Of a DNA stretch of 50,818 bases, positions 1-8,199 are shown piece after piece (positions within the stretch are counted from its first letter, which is position 1; every line of letters starts with the position of its first letter). The stretch lies in assembly GCA_021812285.1 (NCBI GenBank), contig JAKAOH010000008.1, positions 1 to 50,818 of the forward strand. Direction: 5' to 3'. The notes beneath the pieces were generated by a model. That model saw only the letters and a program-made list of their open reading frames with translations. It searched no databases and was not told the DNA's origin. Both the position numbers and the translations under genes were made by a program. The DNA comes from Acidobacteriota bacterium. Lineage in GTDB: Bacteria; Acidobacteriota; Terriglobia; Acidiferrales; UBA7541.

Positions 1-144
1 GAGCGAGGACGGGGCGGTGCAAATCTTCGATGTGCGTTGTCTCACCGGAGCGATGAGGACCGGATGCGAGCCCAATGCGGCTGGAGGAAAAAGCAGAGAC
101 GCCAAATGAACGCGTCAAGGCGACGGGCTTCGGTGCCGGCAACT

Positions 145-1662
145 TCAACTGGAACCAAAGGAGTCCTCGGGCGCGGCGATTTCCCTCGAAAGCCAGACCA
201 TCAGCCCCAGCAAAACGACCGCTTCCACGCTGAAGTCCAGGGAGTGGACCATGGCGGCGCCAACGACCACACACAGAAATAGCGAAAACAGCGCTGTGCC
301 CTGGCGGTTTGCGAGCACTCCGTGATCTGGCTTGCGGGATTCGTAAGCCAGAACCAGAAATCCCACCAGAATGAGCGGCGCCAACTCACTGACGAAGACG
401 TGATAACTCGCAAGCAGCGCCGCGACCACCGCAAGTGAAAATTCCAGGTCAAATGACCGGTCCGTGGGATTATCCAAGTGGCGTAAGTAACGGGCAGTCC
501 AACCCAGAAGAAAAACGGTGGCCAGAAGCACTGCCGGAAACATGAACCTGTCGGGAATCACGCCACCGAATAACGCCACCATGACGCCTCGCAAACTCGG
601 CATCATCGCCGCGCTGGTTCGGTCGGCCAACGAGCCGCCGGCCGCTCCTCCCACGCTGACCAGGGTCTTAAAGTAGATCGCCAGGCCAGGCGTGCCAACG
701 ACCGCAGTCGATAAGACCAGCGCGATCGTACCCATGACCGAAAATCCCGCGACCAGTTTCCACCGCCTGCGCAACAGGAAGATGAAAACAAAAGGAAGCA
801 GCACCTCGAGCCGGAAGAGGCCTATCCCCAAGACGAGTCCGGCGATGAATTCACGCCTTCGCTTCAAAGCGAAATACGCCAGCATAAAAATCGGGACAAG
901 AAGCAGCGTATCCTGACCGAGCGCCAGCGTCGCCAGCATGAAGAAGAGACAGATGGCAGCCCAAACGAAATGCAAGCCTGAGCTCAACTGATAGCCAGTT
1001 GCGATGAGCAGGAAAATGATCAGCCCTAGCACAGCCAGATTCACAGCCGCCCAAAGTAAGAAGGCATGGGCGTAGGAAAACAAGGCAAAAGGAGAGAACA
1101 GAGGGGCCTCGAACGGCGGATGGTAGTACGCCATGAAAGGCCCTGCGATCCCAACCTCGCGCTGGATTTCCTGCTGCAAGCTCACGTCGTATAGGCGGTT
1201 GGGTTCGCCGCGATTCAGAATCCTGCCAGCGGTGTAAAACGCTTCAAAATCGAGCCCTTCGCTGTGCTGCTTGGTCATCAGATCTAACTGGAAGAACAAC
1301 AACGTAAATCCTGCGGCCAGCAAAACCACCACGAGAATGCGTGGGAGAAGCCTCCGTAAGGAGTTCACAGAAGACCTGCTTAACGAAGAACTCTTGCCTC
1401 CTGGCTTCGCAGGGGTGTCGGTCGGGGCGGGAAGCGGTCGCTGTGCGTCGGCAGGCGTAGATTGCACCTTAACTGAGGGGGAAGATTTTACCTGCCTTCC
1501 CGACTCCTCGGCCAGAGGCTGCCGGGGGCTAACGACGAAAGCGTAACGGGAGGCAAGAGGGATTTGGAAAGCCATCCCGCAAAGGGCGTTCAGCGAGGAA
1601 CGTGTTTGGTACAAAGGTTTGCGGCAAGGGCCGTTGGCGGCACTCGTTTCACTCTGGTGCAT
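145..1662 (-). CDS. GT87 (DUF2029)-type polytopic membrane glycosyltransferase
   Basis: A 505-residue protein with a long Pro/Ser/Lys-rich cytoplasmic head (about residues 1-105) followed by many hydrophobic segments starting near residue 107. The motif DFEAFYTAGR (138-147) and the aromatic/proline motif YYHPPFEAPLFSPF (179-192) are typical of GT87/DUF2029 proteins, which are polyprenyl-phosphate-mannose-dependent mannosyltransferases of the GT-C fold in the inner membrane. The Asp in the first motif corresponds to the expected catalytic loop acid. The ATG at 1662 is preceded by AAAGGA at good spacing, which favours this long form; a second Met at residue 30 is possible but has no clear ribosome site. 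The acceptor is unknown. No operon partner is seen. Confidence 0.8.
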   Translation of the reverse strand: MHQSETSAANGPCRKPLYQTRSSLNALCGMAFQIPLASRYAFVVSPRQPLAEESGRQVKSSPSVKVQSTPADAQRPLPAPTDTPAKPGGKSSSLSRSSVNSLRRLLPRILVVVLLAAGFTLLFFQLDLMTKQHSEGLDFEAFYTAGRILNRGEPNRLYDVSLQQEIQREVGIAGPFMAYYHPPFEAPLFSPFALFSYAHAFLLWAAVNLAVLGLIIFLLIATGYQLSSGLHFVWAAICLFFMLATLALGQDTLLLVPIFMLAYFALKRRREFIAGLVLGIGLFRLEVLLPFVFIFLLRRRWKLVAGFSVMGTIALVLSTAVVGTPGLAIYFKTLVSVGGAAGGSLADRTSAAMMPSLRGVMVALFGGVIPDRFMFPAVLLATVFLLGWTARYLRHLDNPTDRSFDLEFSLAVVAALLASYHVFVSELAPLILVGFLVLAYESRKPDHGVLANRQGTALFSLFLCVVVGAAMVHSLDFSVEAVVLLGLMVWLSREIAAPEDSFGSS

Positions 1663-2040
1663 CGCGAATCCTTTCAGAACACGCAGCGACCCTTTCCCTC
1701 CACTGTCTTCCCTCTCTTACTCTTATCTCTATTTCCTTTTACTAGGTGGCAACAAGGCAGTGCCACACATTGGCCAGGGTTGTGCAGTTAGGACCTTCGA
1801 CACTTGCCGTGTCTTTCAAACCGAGCAAGGCGAGCGAAACGGAGAGCGGATTGATGCCGGGATCGAAAAACGGGCCGGCGGCCAGTCGCGTGAAACGGCC
1901 GATTCCGCTCGCGAGCGGGGTTTCCGTGCTGCTGGCGTCGGTGGCATTCATGGGGCTGGACGTATGGCAGCAGCGGCGGCGGGAATGGGGGCAGACGCGG
2001 CTGTTTTCCGCGCTCGTGGCGCCGCGCGCGTGTTGGGGCC

Positions 2041-2214
2041 GAAGACGATCCCGTTTCGCGGCGCTTGGCGACGACGCTGGTTCGCGCGGCAGACCTTGCG
2101 CTTTACCGTGCGAAACAGGCCGGGCGCAACCGCGTGGAATTGTGCACGACCGAAGAACTTGCCGGAGCACGATTTTCGGCGCCGGTGCATGCGACCCCCG
2201 GCGCCGCGGCATAG
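2041..2214 (+). pseudogene. C-terminal remnant of a GGDEF diguanylate cyclase
   Basis: Read from 2041 the frame gives a stretch containing ADLALYRAKQAGRNRVEL and ends with TAG at 2212-2214. This is the conserved final helix/strand signature of GGDEF domains. The GGDEF signature itself and the rest of the domain are absent upstream in this frame. About 190 bases upstream, in another frame, an ATG at 1854 opens a short segment with one hydrophobic stretch (PLASGVSVLLASVAFMGLD) that could be the membrane anchor of the same former gene, joined by an internal deletion and frameshift. The tail is clear; the link to the anchor is a guess. Confidence 0.6.
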
Positions 2215-2301
2215 TCGCGGTGCGAAACGCGCGGCAACCGGCGTCGGGCCGGCGATCGAGCGCGGGAAGGCGGCTGCCGCCTTGCGCGCGAAATAACTGC
2301 C

Positions 2302-3483
2302 TCAGGAACTGGCGGGGCGCGCGCCGTCGCCGGAGGCGATCAGCGATTCGTGCCGCATGGCGAATTCTTTGTCGAGCGCCTGCAGCGTTTCGATGATGCC
2401 GGTATAGGCAAGTTCGGCATGCGAAGCCATCGTCGCGCCGATGCAGCCCTGCCGGCGCCATTCATCGGCCTTTTGCTGCACTTTCAGGCGCACCGAATCC
2501 CAGGCGACGTTGCCGAATAGATCGATCATCTCGCCCGAAAAGAGACCTTCGGAATCCATCGAGAACGCGATGCAGGAAACGATCGGCAAACAGTAGGCGC
2601 CCGCGACCGGGGTATTGATGGCGACCGGCATGATCGGCATGACGTGCGAGCCACGGCAATCGCCGGAAACAAAATGGCCCAGCAGCCACGGTTCGACGAC
2701 CTCCTCCGGAGCGGGGAAAATGCCCTGCGTGCGAACCAGGGCGATCGGATCGTCCTTGCCCGTGTATTTGCCGGCGATATTGTGGAGGCGAGTGGCGGAA
2801 ATCGAGGCGACCTGCTCATCGGGAACGCAGCGGGAATGAACCGCTTCGATCGCGAACCGATCGGGATTCTGGAGAAGGCAGGCGACGTCCCAAACGCGCT
2901 CGGGAACGTTGAGACGGATCACGCGGTCGCTGTCGTGGGCGTGATGGTCCATGTCGATGATGGTGAGCGTGAAACCCTGATGCATTTTCGGATTCAGCAG
3001 CAGCCCGCCGTTGTGCATCGGATCGCAGAAAGTGGAATAGAGCGGGAAATTGTAGGCGCCCGGCCCGCATTTATCGGCGGCGAAAAGCAGGAAGCATTCG
3101 GCGGGACGATGCTTGCTGCGTGGATCGCGCTCGAATTCGATTTCGGCGACCGCGGGACCGGCGCCGCGGACGTTGCCCGAAGGAGCGTCGACGAGCAAAT
3201 CCTGGCCCGCGCCGTAGAGACCAGACTGCCGCGCCTGGTCGGTGGCCGCGAGGAAACACTCCCAGGCGAAATGGTGGATTTCACGCGCTCCCACGCCGCG
3301 ACGGTGGCTCATGATCAAGGCGATATCGTCGCCGGTGTGCGTCACCGTGCCGTCGTTCAGCAGGTTGCCGATGGCTCCCTGAACCCGCTCGCGGGCAATG
3401 CGCAACATCGCCGCCGAAGGTTGCGTGTGGCCGCCAATCGAGCCGACATCCGCCTTGATCACCGAAATCGTGATTTTTTTCAT
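2302..3483 (-). CDS. fbp: Fructose-1,6-bisphosphate aldolase/phosphatase (archaeal-type, class V FBPase)
   Basis: A 393-residue protein resembling the bifunctional FBP aldolase/phosphatase, a cytosolic gluconeogenic enzyme that condenses triose phosphates and dephosphorylates fructose-1,6-bisphosphate. It starts MKKITISVIKADVGSIGGH, the usual metal/phosphate-binding N-terminus. It carries GDDIALIMSHRRG, LYGAGQDLLVDAPSGNVRG and GKYTGKDDPIALVRTQG; the last contains the Tyr/Lys pair that forms the Schiff base in known members. Length is normal for the family. The ATG has AGGAG just upstream. A TATAGT hexamer lies on the minus strand about 50 bases upstream, but no good -35 was found. The gene stands alone and points away from the sugar-nucleotide genes. 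Confidence 0.92.
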   Translation of the reverse strand: MKKITISVIKADVGSIGGHTQPSAAMLRIARERVQGAIGNLLNDGTVTHTGDDIALIMSHRRGVGAREIHHFAWECFLAATDQARQSGLYGAGQDLLVDAPSGNVRGAGPAVAEIEFERDPRSKHRPAECFLLFAADKCGPGAYNFPLYSTFCDPMHNGGLLLNPKMHQGFTLTIIDMDHHAHDSDRVIRLNVPERVWDVACLLQNPDRFAIEAVHSRCVPDEQVASISATRLHNIAGKYTGKDDPIALVRTQGIFPAPEEVVEPWLLGHFVSGDCRGSHVMPIMPVAINTPVAGAYCLPIVSCIAFSMDSEGLFSGEMIDLFGNVAWDSVRLKVQQKADEWRRQGCIGATMASHAELAYTGIIETLQALDKEFAMRHESLIASGDGARPASS

Positions 3484-3770
3484 AATGGTCTCCTGCTTGG
3501 CAAACTACCCGGGGCCGGGCTCGGACTTGCCAACACTATAACAGAAACTAATATGGCTATTCTAGCGCCATAAAAGATGGTGACGCCGCGGAAATTCCCT
3601 TTCCGCGGGAAGCAACCAATTCGCACAGCGCGTGCTATTCGGACAGGAAATAACTTGACTGTCATAAACGGCAGTGATTTCATCGGGCCTGCGGAGTCGT
3701 GTCCGCAATGGCGGCGTTTTTGCGATCGCCAGTTTCGCGCAACAGTCTGCGAAGCATCGGGGAGTGCGGA
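3484..3770. other. Intergenic stretch between divergent genes
   Basis: The stretch separates the start of the minus-strand FBP aldolase/phosphatase from the plus-strand transaldolase stump. It is locally AT-rich around 3535-3575, as expected for a promoter region. TTGACT near 3655 on the plus strand has no convincing -10 partner. No further gene or repeat was recognised. Confidence 0.4.
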
Positions 3771-3950
3771 ATGCGCATCTTCATTGATTCGGCCGATTAC
3801 CGGAAAATCGAAAAATGGCTCCGTCAGGGAGTTGTGGACGGCGCAAACCGGGAGCGGGCGGACCTGGAATGGACAAGCGGAATCCGTGCCAGCTCCTTTT
3901 CCCATAGGCTGGACGGGAAAAATCCGGACGGAACGGAGTGGGTGCGGTGA
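3771..3950 (+). pseudogene. Truncated transaldolase (first ~25 codons only)
   Basis: An ATG at 3771 with a good GGGGAG site opens with MRIFIDSADYRKIEKWLRQG followed by VVDGA. This matches the N-terminus of the small TalC/fructose-6-phosphate-aldolase type transaldolases, where the next residues should be TTNP. Here homology stops after residue 25 (about 3846) and the frame continues for some 34 unrelated residues to a stop at 3948-3950, overlapping the next gene's start. None of the remaining ~190 residues, including the Schiff-base Lys, is present. It is read as a deletion relic with its translation start still intact. Transaldolase genes often travel with heptose genes like those downstream. 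Confidence 0.6.
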
Positions 3951-4567
3951 TCGCACCAGGCCAGATCGGCGCTCTTGGGTTCGAAAAGGTCGAACTCGGA
4001 CTGAATGGAGTTTTCCTCCTGCGGCCGCAAGTCCTTTCCGATTCCAGGGGCTGTTTTTTCGAAAGCTACCACGAAGAGAAAATGAAGTTGCTCGGAATTC
4101 GGGACCGATTCATACAAGACAATCAGTCCCGATCCGTGCGGCATACCCTGCGCGGCCTTCACTACCAATTGCAGAACCCACAGGCCAAATTGTGCCGCGT
4201 TGTCGCGGGAGAAGTGCTGGATGTCGTGGTCGATATTCGCCGCGGGTCGCCGAGCTTCGGCTGTTGGACAAGCGCAATCTTGTCGGACGAAAACCATTTC
4301 CAAATCTACATACCGGCCGGCTTCGCTCATGGCTTCCTGGTGCTGTCGGAGGCCGCCGTCTTTCTCTACAAGTGCAGCGCTCTCTACGATCCCCACGACG
4401 ATTACGGCATTCGGTGGGACGATCCCGCCCTCGACATTCGGTGGGGCGAGGATTCACCGATTATTTCCTCCAAGGATTCCACGCTGCCGCGGCTGGCGGA
4501 ATTGCCTCCGGAACGGCTGCCGCAATACGACGGGGAGAAATCCGGAAGCGCCGGCGGACGGACGTAA
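3947..4567 (+). CDS. rfbC: dTDP-4-dehydrorhamnose 3,5-epimerase family (RmlC-like cupin)
   Basis: A cupin of about 206 residues from the GTG at 3947, which has GGAG eight bases upstream; an in-frame GTG at 3938 is the alternative. RmlC epimerises C3 and C5 of dTDP-4-keto-6-deoxyglucose in the cytosol on the way to dTDP-rhamnose. Diagnostic motifs are SRGCFFESYHEE, QDNQSRS, LRGLHYQ (carrying the catalytic His), AKLCRVVAGEVLDVVVDIR, YIPAGFAHGF and the late Tyr region FLYKCSALYDP. The usual partners rmlA, rmlB and rmlD are absent from this window, so it may serve another deoxysugar or rely on genes elsewhere. It is followed by a sugar-transferase stump and an epimerase on the same strand. Confidence 0.88.
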   Translation: MIAPGQIGALGFEKVELGLNGVFLLRPQVLSDSRGCFFESYHEEKMKLLGIRDRFIQDNQSRSVRHTLRGLHYQLQNPQAKLCRVVAGEVLDVVVDIRRGSPSFGCWTSAILSDENHFQIYIPAGFAHGFLVLSEAAVFLYKCSALYDPHDDYGIRWDDPALDIRWGEDSPIISSKDSTLPRLAELPPERLPQYDGEKSGSAGGRT

Positions 4568-4585
4568 TCGGGTGCGGCAGGAACG

Positions 4586-4729
4586 GCAAAGGGTAACGAC
4601 CGGAGTGATGGGAACGAGGAGCGCGTCCAAATCGACGTGTTCCATATGGACCGCTGGAGCATCTGGCTGGATCCGTGGATCGTCGCCAAAACATTTGTCA
4701 AAGCGATCGAAGCCGAAGGGGCCTGCTGA
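4586..4729 (+). pseudogene. C-terminal stump of a bacterial sugar transferase (WcaJ/PssY type)
   Basis: One frame ending in TGA at 4727-4729 contains ERVQIDVFHMDRWSIWLDPW and then a short helix ending EGAC. This resembles the extreme C-terminus of PF02397 initiating sugar transferases, in which a D-hh-Y-h-E-N-W-S-hhhD segment is followed by a hydrophobic helix and a GAY-like end; the intact copy at 25404-26891 ends similarly. The catalytic part is missing and the frame upstream has no family resemblance. It lies between two sugar-nucleotide genes and is read as a deletion remnant. Confidence 0.5.
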
Positions 4730-4744
4730 GGGAGAACTGGAGAG

Positions 4745-5728
4745 ATGCGGATACTGGTGACGGGAGCGGCTGGTTTTATTGCTTCGCACGTGGCCGACGC
4801 TTACATCGCGGCGGGGCACGACGTCGCGATTGTGGACGATCTTTCGCGCGGGCGAATGGCCAACGTGAATCCCCGCGCGCGCTTCTATCAGGGCGATGTG
4901 AGGGACAGGAGCTTCCTGGAAAACGTCTTCGCGAAGGAAAATCCCGAGGCGATCAACCACCACGCGGCGCAGATGGACGTGCGCCGGGGAGTCCGGGAAC
5001 CCATCTTCGACGCCTCGGTCAATATCCTGGGATCGATCAATCTGCTCGAACTCGCCGTCGCTCACAAGGTCAAGCGGGTGGTTTACATCTCCACGGCAGG
5101 CGCGGCCTATGGCGAACCGAAGCAGGTGCCGGTTCCCGAAGATTACCCGATCGATCCCATCACTCCATACGGAATCAGCAAACACACGGTGGAGCATTAT
5201 CTGTTCACCTTCCGGGTCCTCTATGGACTCAACTACGTGGTGCTTCGTTACGGAAACGTCTACGGGCCGCGGCAAAGCTCGAAAGGCGAAGCGGGTGTTT
5301 TTGCTATTTTTTGCGAGCAGTTGCTCGCGGGAATTCGCCCCGTCATCTACGGCGATGGGAGCAAGGTGCGGGACTACGTTTACATCGAGGACGTCGCCCG
5401 GGCCAATCTGCTGGCGCTCGAACGCGGCACGGCCGAAATTTTCAACATCGCCGACGGCGTGCCGACAACCGACTACGAGGTGTTTCAGCGCGTGCGGGAC
5501 AGCCTCGGCATCGAGGGGTTGGAGCCGGAATACGTTTCCAAGCGGCCGGGAGAAGTCGACAGCATCTATCTCGACATCTCCAAAGCCAGGCGCCTGCTGG
5601 GCTGGGAACCCCGCATTTCCCTAGAAGAGGGCACGAAGCGGACCGTGGCGTATTTCGAGAAAATCGCCGGCCACGCCGCTCCCAAGACTTTTGCGAACCG
5701 TGCCGCGAGCGCGGCAAAGGAAGCCTAA
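4745..5728 (+). CDS. NAD-dependent sugar-nucleotide epimerase (UDP-glucose 4-epimerase, GalE-like)
   Basis: A 327-residue extended short-chain dehydrogenase. The Rossmann motif TGAAGFIASH is at residues 6-15 and the adenine-site acid follows in VDDLSRG. The catalytic region has YISTAGAAYGEP (active-site Ser/Thr strand) and YGISK (Tyr-x3-Lys). LRYGNVYGPRQ and YGDGSKVRDYVYIEDVARA are typical of GalE and related 4-epimerases. The preferred sugar cannot be read from sequence; a UDP-hexose or UDP-uronate epimerase is most likely. The ATG follows a GGAG-rich leader. It lies on the same strand as the RmlC-like gene upstream and the heptose genes downstream. Confidence 0.88.
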   Translation: MRILVTGAAGFIASHVADAYIAAGHDVAIVDDLSRGRMANVNPRARFYQGDVRDRSFLENVFAKENPEAINHHAAQMDVRRGVREPIFDASVNILGSINLLELAVAHKVKRVVYISTAGAAYGEPKQVPVPEDYPIDPITPYGISKHTVEHYLFTFRVLYGLNYVVLRYGNVYGPRQSSKGEAGVFAIFCEQLLAGIRPVIYGDGSKVRDYVYIEDVARANLLALERGTAEIFNIADGVPTTDYEVFQRVRDSLGIEGLEPEYVSKRPGEVDSIYLDISKARRLLGWEPRISLEEGTKRTVAYFEKIAGHAAPKTFANRAASAAKEA

Positions 5729-6064
5729 GCCCAGCTTGCGCCGCGCGCCGCCGCTCGCAACGGCGTTTGCTTTCGCCTTCTGAAGCCATCTTTCTTGACT
5801 GCCGGCCCGGTCAACGCGACGCGCGCCAGCACGATCGGGTTTTGCCACTGAAAGCCGCGCGTTGCAAACGGCGAGAAGTCAGCAGCGTGCGGACGCAAAA
5901 GCACCGTACAGCCCGGAGGTTCGTGCGCTTCGCCAACCGTCCTTTCAGGCCGAGGCGCCGGCAACCGAAGCGCTCTGCGGCGCACTTTGCCGAAGCATGT
6001 TGGTACAATCACGAGCGGACGTAAGGATTTGCCCGCGGCGAGTACCCGGATCGGAGCGACCAGG
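5729..6064. other. Intergenic stretch, no gene recognised
   Basis: About 340 bases between the epimerase and gmhA. Short open frames exist on both strands but none resembles a known protein or has a convincing ribosome site. TACAAT at about 6003 could be a -10, but no suitably spaced -35 was found. Confidence 0.4.
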
Positions 6065-6673
6065 GTGTCATCTCCAGAACGGCGGGAAGATTTAAAAACT
6101 CTACTGGCGGACGCCGCCCGCGTGCACGCCGCGCTGGCGGATCTGGTCGATCCGCTGCTCGACGCGGCCGGGCGCATCGGCGAGCGGATGAGCGCCGGCG
6201 GTAAATTGCTGATCTTCGGCAACGGCGGCAGCGCCGCGCAGGCCCAGCACATCGCCGCGGAGTTCGTCGGCCGTTTCGAAACGGACCGCGCGCCGCTCCC
6301 CGCAATCGCGCTGACGACCGATACTTCCGCGCTCAGCGCGATCGGCAACGATTACGGATTCGACGAGGTTTTCGCGCGGCAATTGCGCGCCTTGGCAATG
6401 CCCAATGACGCGGCGCTCGCCATTTCGACCAGCGGAAATTCGCCGAACGTGCTGCGCGCGATCGACGCCGCGCGCGAATTGAATCTCGTCACGATCGGCC
6501 TCACCGGACGCCACGGCGGAAAGATGCGCGAACGCGTGGACCTGTGCCTTTGCGCGCCCTCCGATTCGACTCCGCGCATTCAGGAAGCGCACCTGGTGAT
6601 GGCGCATATGATTTGCCAGATGGTGGAAAACCGGCTGCTCGGCGGCTCGACGCGCGAGCGAAATCAAGGATAA
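6065..6673 (+). CDS. gmhA: D-sedoheptulose-7-phosphate isomerase (GmhA)
   Basis: A SIS-domain protein of about 202 residues when started at the GTG at 6065; the frame is open further upstream but without family resemblance. GmhA converts sedoheptulose-7-phosphate to D-glycero-D-manno-heptose-7-phosphate, the first step of the ADP/GDP-heptose pathways. It has the phosphosugar loop [17 protein letters not shown] (from residue ~51), [18 protein letters not shown] with the conserved Asn-Asp, the second loop STSGNSPNV and the C-terminal zinc-site region [18 protein letters not shown]. Nineteen bases separate it from the HldE-like kinase gene, so the two are almost certainly co-transcribed. Confidence 0.93.
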   Translation: MSSPERREDLKTLLADAARVHAALADLVDPLLDAAGRIGERMSAGGKLLIFGNGGSAAQAQHIAAEFVGRFETDRAPLPAIALTTDTSALSAIGNDYGFDEVFARQLRALAMPNDAALAISTSGNSPNVLRAIDAARELNLVTIGLTGRHGGKMRERVDLCLCAPSDSTPRIQEAHLVMAHMICQMVENRLLGGSTRERNQG

Positions 6674-6692
6674 TGATTCAGGAGCACAAGCC

Positions 6693-7742
6693 GTGAAACA
6701 GCTTTCCGCGTGGTTTACCGCCCTCGCCGGATGCCGCGTTCTGGTGGCCGGCGACCTGATGCTTGACGAATACCTGTGGGGACGCATCGAGCGCATCTCG
6801 CCCGAAGCGCCCGTGCCGGTGCTGAATCTTGTCCGCCGGGAGAGCACGCTCGGCGGCGCCGGCAACGTGATGCGCAATCTGCGCAGCCTCGGCGTGCAGG
6901 TGATCGCCGCCGGCACCGTGGGCAGCGACAGCACCGGCGAGCAGATTCTCGAGTTGCTCGACGTGATGGGAGTGGAAAGCGAAGCGGTGATCCGCGATCC
7001 GCACCGGAAATCCACACATAAGGCCCGGCTGATGTCGCTCGAGCACGGCCAGCAGGTGTTCCGGCTGGACGAAGAGTCCACGATGGGCGTCTGGGGCGAG
7101 GTCGAGGAAACACTGGCCCGGCGAATCCGCGAGAGAGCGGCCGACGCGCAGGTGATTCTCTGCTCGGATTATTTGAAGGGCGCGCTGACCGAGCGGGTCC
7201 TGGAAGCGGCGTTCCAGGCCGCGCAGCGGCAGCGCATTCCGGCGGTGGTCGGGCCGAAAGATCCGAAAACGAGCAAATACCACGGCGCGAGCGTCCTGAT
7301 GCCGAACGCGCGGGAGTTGGCGGAAATGACGGGAACGCGGGTGAATGGAAACGACTGGCTGACCGATTCCGCTTCCCGGCTGCTCGAGGAACTCGAGCTG
7401 GAAGCGCTGGTAGTGACCCGGGGCCGCGACGGCATGAGCCTGTTCGAGCCGACTCCGGCCGGAATCCTGCGCATGGACGTGCCGACCGTGGCGCGCAGCG
7501 TTTACGACGTCACCGGCGCGGGCGATACGGCGATTGCGACGTTCTGCGCCGCGCTGGCCGCCGGAATGGACCGCGAAACGGCCGTGCAGATGGCGAATCA
7601 GGCCGCCGGCGTGGTTGTCGGCAAACGCGGCACGGCCACCGTAACCGTGGAGGAAATTCTGGCGCACATTGACGAAGAGTCCGGCGGAGGGCCCGCGCCG
7701 AAAACCCCTCCACCGAAGTCCAAACACTTCCCCCCTTCGTAA
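6693..7742 (+). CDS. rfaE1: D-glycero-beta-D-manno-heptose-7-phosphate kinase (RfaE domain I / HldA-like)
   Basis: A 349-residue PfkB-family sugar kinase that phosphorylates C1 of heptose-7-phosphate. It carries the substrate loop TLGGAGNVMRNL, the anion-hole/catalytic motif DVTGAGDT (about residues 272-279, Asp as base) and the early signature VAGDLMLDEYLWGRIERISPEAP found in RfaE kinases. The C-terminal nucleotidyltransferase domain of bifunctional HldE is absent, so a separate HldC/RfaE2 must exist elsewhere. The GTG start has AGGAG eight bases upstream. It follows gmhA closely, and a strong terminator lies 40 bases after the stop. Confidence 0.92.
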   Translation: MKQLSAWFTALAGCRVLVAGDLMLDEYLWGRIERISPEAPVPVLNLVRRESTLGGAGNVMRNLRSLGVQVIAAGTVGSDSTGEQILELLDVMGVESEAVIRDPHRKSTHKARLMSLEHGQQVFRLDEESTMGVWGEVEETLARRIRERAADAQVILCSDYLKGALTERVLEAAFQAAQRQRIPAVVGPKDPKTSKYHGASVLMPNARELAEMTGTRVNGNDWLTDSASRLLEELELEALVVTRGRDGMSLFEPTPAGILRMDVPTVARSVYDVTGAGDTAIATFCAALAAGMDRETAVQMANQAAGVVVGKRGTATVTVEEILAHIDEESGGGPAPKTPPPKSKHFPPS

Positions 7743-7780
7743 ACGCCGCGGCTTCACACCGCTTCACACAAAAGAATCAG

Positions 7781-7817
7781 AAAAAAGGCCAGCCCTTCCC
7801 CAGGGCCGGCCTTTTTT
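7781..7817 (+). terminator. Intrinsic terminator after the heptose genes
   Basis: AAAAAAGGCCAGCCC (7781-7795) pairs with GGGCCGGCCTTTTTT (7803-7817) around a seven-base loop with one mismatch. The GC stem followed by six T residues is a textbook Rho-independent terminator, and the A-run makes it potentially bidirectional. It closes the gmhA-kinase unit. Confidence 0.88.
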
Positions 7818-7970
7818 GTTCTTGGCCCCGCCAGCGTTTCCAGGTAGGAGGCGATGTCGGGCAGGACCGCGAAGTGATTTCCTAGATGTGATCTTTCAAT
7901 AGGTTGTCCATCCGGCCCGAACGAGAGATGCTGATTGCGGCAAGCAGTCGACATCTTCTCGAAGAGCCGA

Positions 7971-8166
7971 ATGGACATTCACAAGAATGCACGGCTTACC
8001 CTCCGCGGTCGAGAGACTCTGGTGAAATCGGTCCTGGAAAGGGGGCTGCCGTTGAACTCGGCCGCAGCCGAGTTCAACGGCAGCGGGCGCACCGCCGCCA
8101 AGTGGGTCCGGCGTTTCCGCACCGAAGGCACCGCCGGACTCCACGACCGCAGTTCGCGCCTGAGCT
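7971..8166 (+). mobile_element. IS481-family transposase, 5' fragment
   Basis: The frame from ATG 7971 reads MDIHKNARLTLRGRETLVKS and continues to a helix-turn-helix (GRTAAKWVRRFRTEGTAGL) and HDRSSR. This is the standard N-terminal DNA-binding part of IS481-family transposases. Resemblance stops near 8166, before the catalytic DDE domain, so the element is dead. An 18-base perfect inverted repeat interrupts the usual residue pattern in the first helix. Confidence 0.75.
8045..8084. repeat. Perfect 18-bp inverted repeat with 4-base loop
   Basis: GCTGCCGTTGAACTCGGC at 8045-8062 is exactly complementary to GCCGAGTTCAACGGCAGC at 8067-8084, separated by CGCA. It lies inside the IS481 coding remnant, so both strands encode the same short peptide around LNSAAAEFN. 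It is not followed by a T-run and is not terminator-like. Confidence 0.95.
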
Positions 8167-8199
8167 GCCCGGGTGTTTGTACCAGCTGGGTGAGAGAGT

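Noticed and set aside
1742-2461. 239-residue minus-strand open frame
   Set aside because: Spans the GGDEF remnant and the end of the FBP aldolase/phosphatase gene in a wrong frame; no family resemblance.
4675-6024. 449-residue plus-strand open frame over the epimerase gene
   Set aside because: It is an Arg/Gln-rich alternate frame of the clear GalE-like gene with no family resemblance of its own.
6678-7757. 359-residue minus-strand open frame
   Set aside because: Antisense shadow of the heptose kinase; composition is His/Arg/Gly-rich and typical of GC-rich antisense frames.
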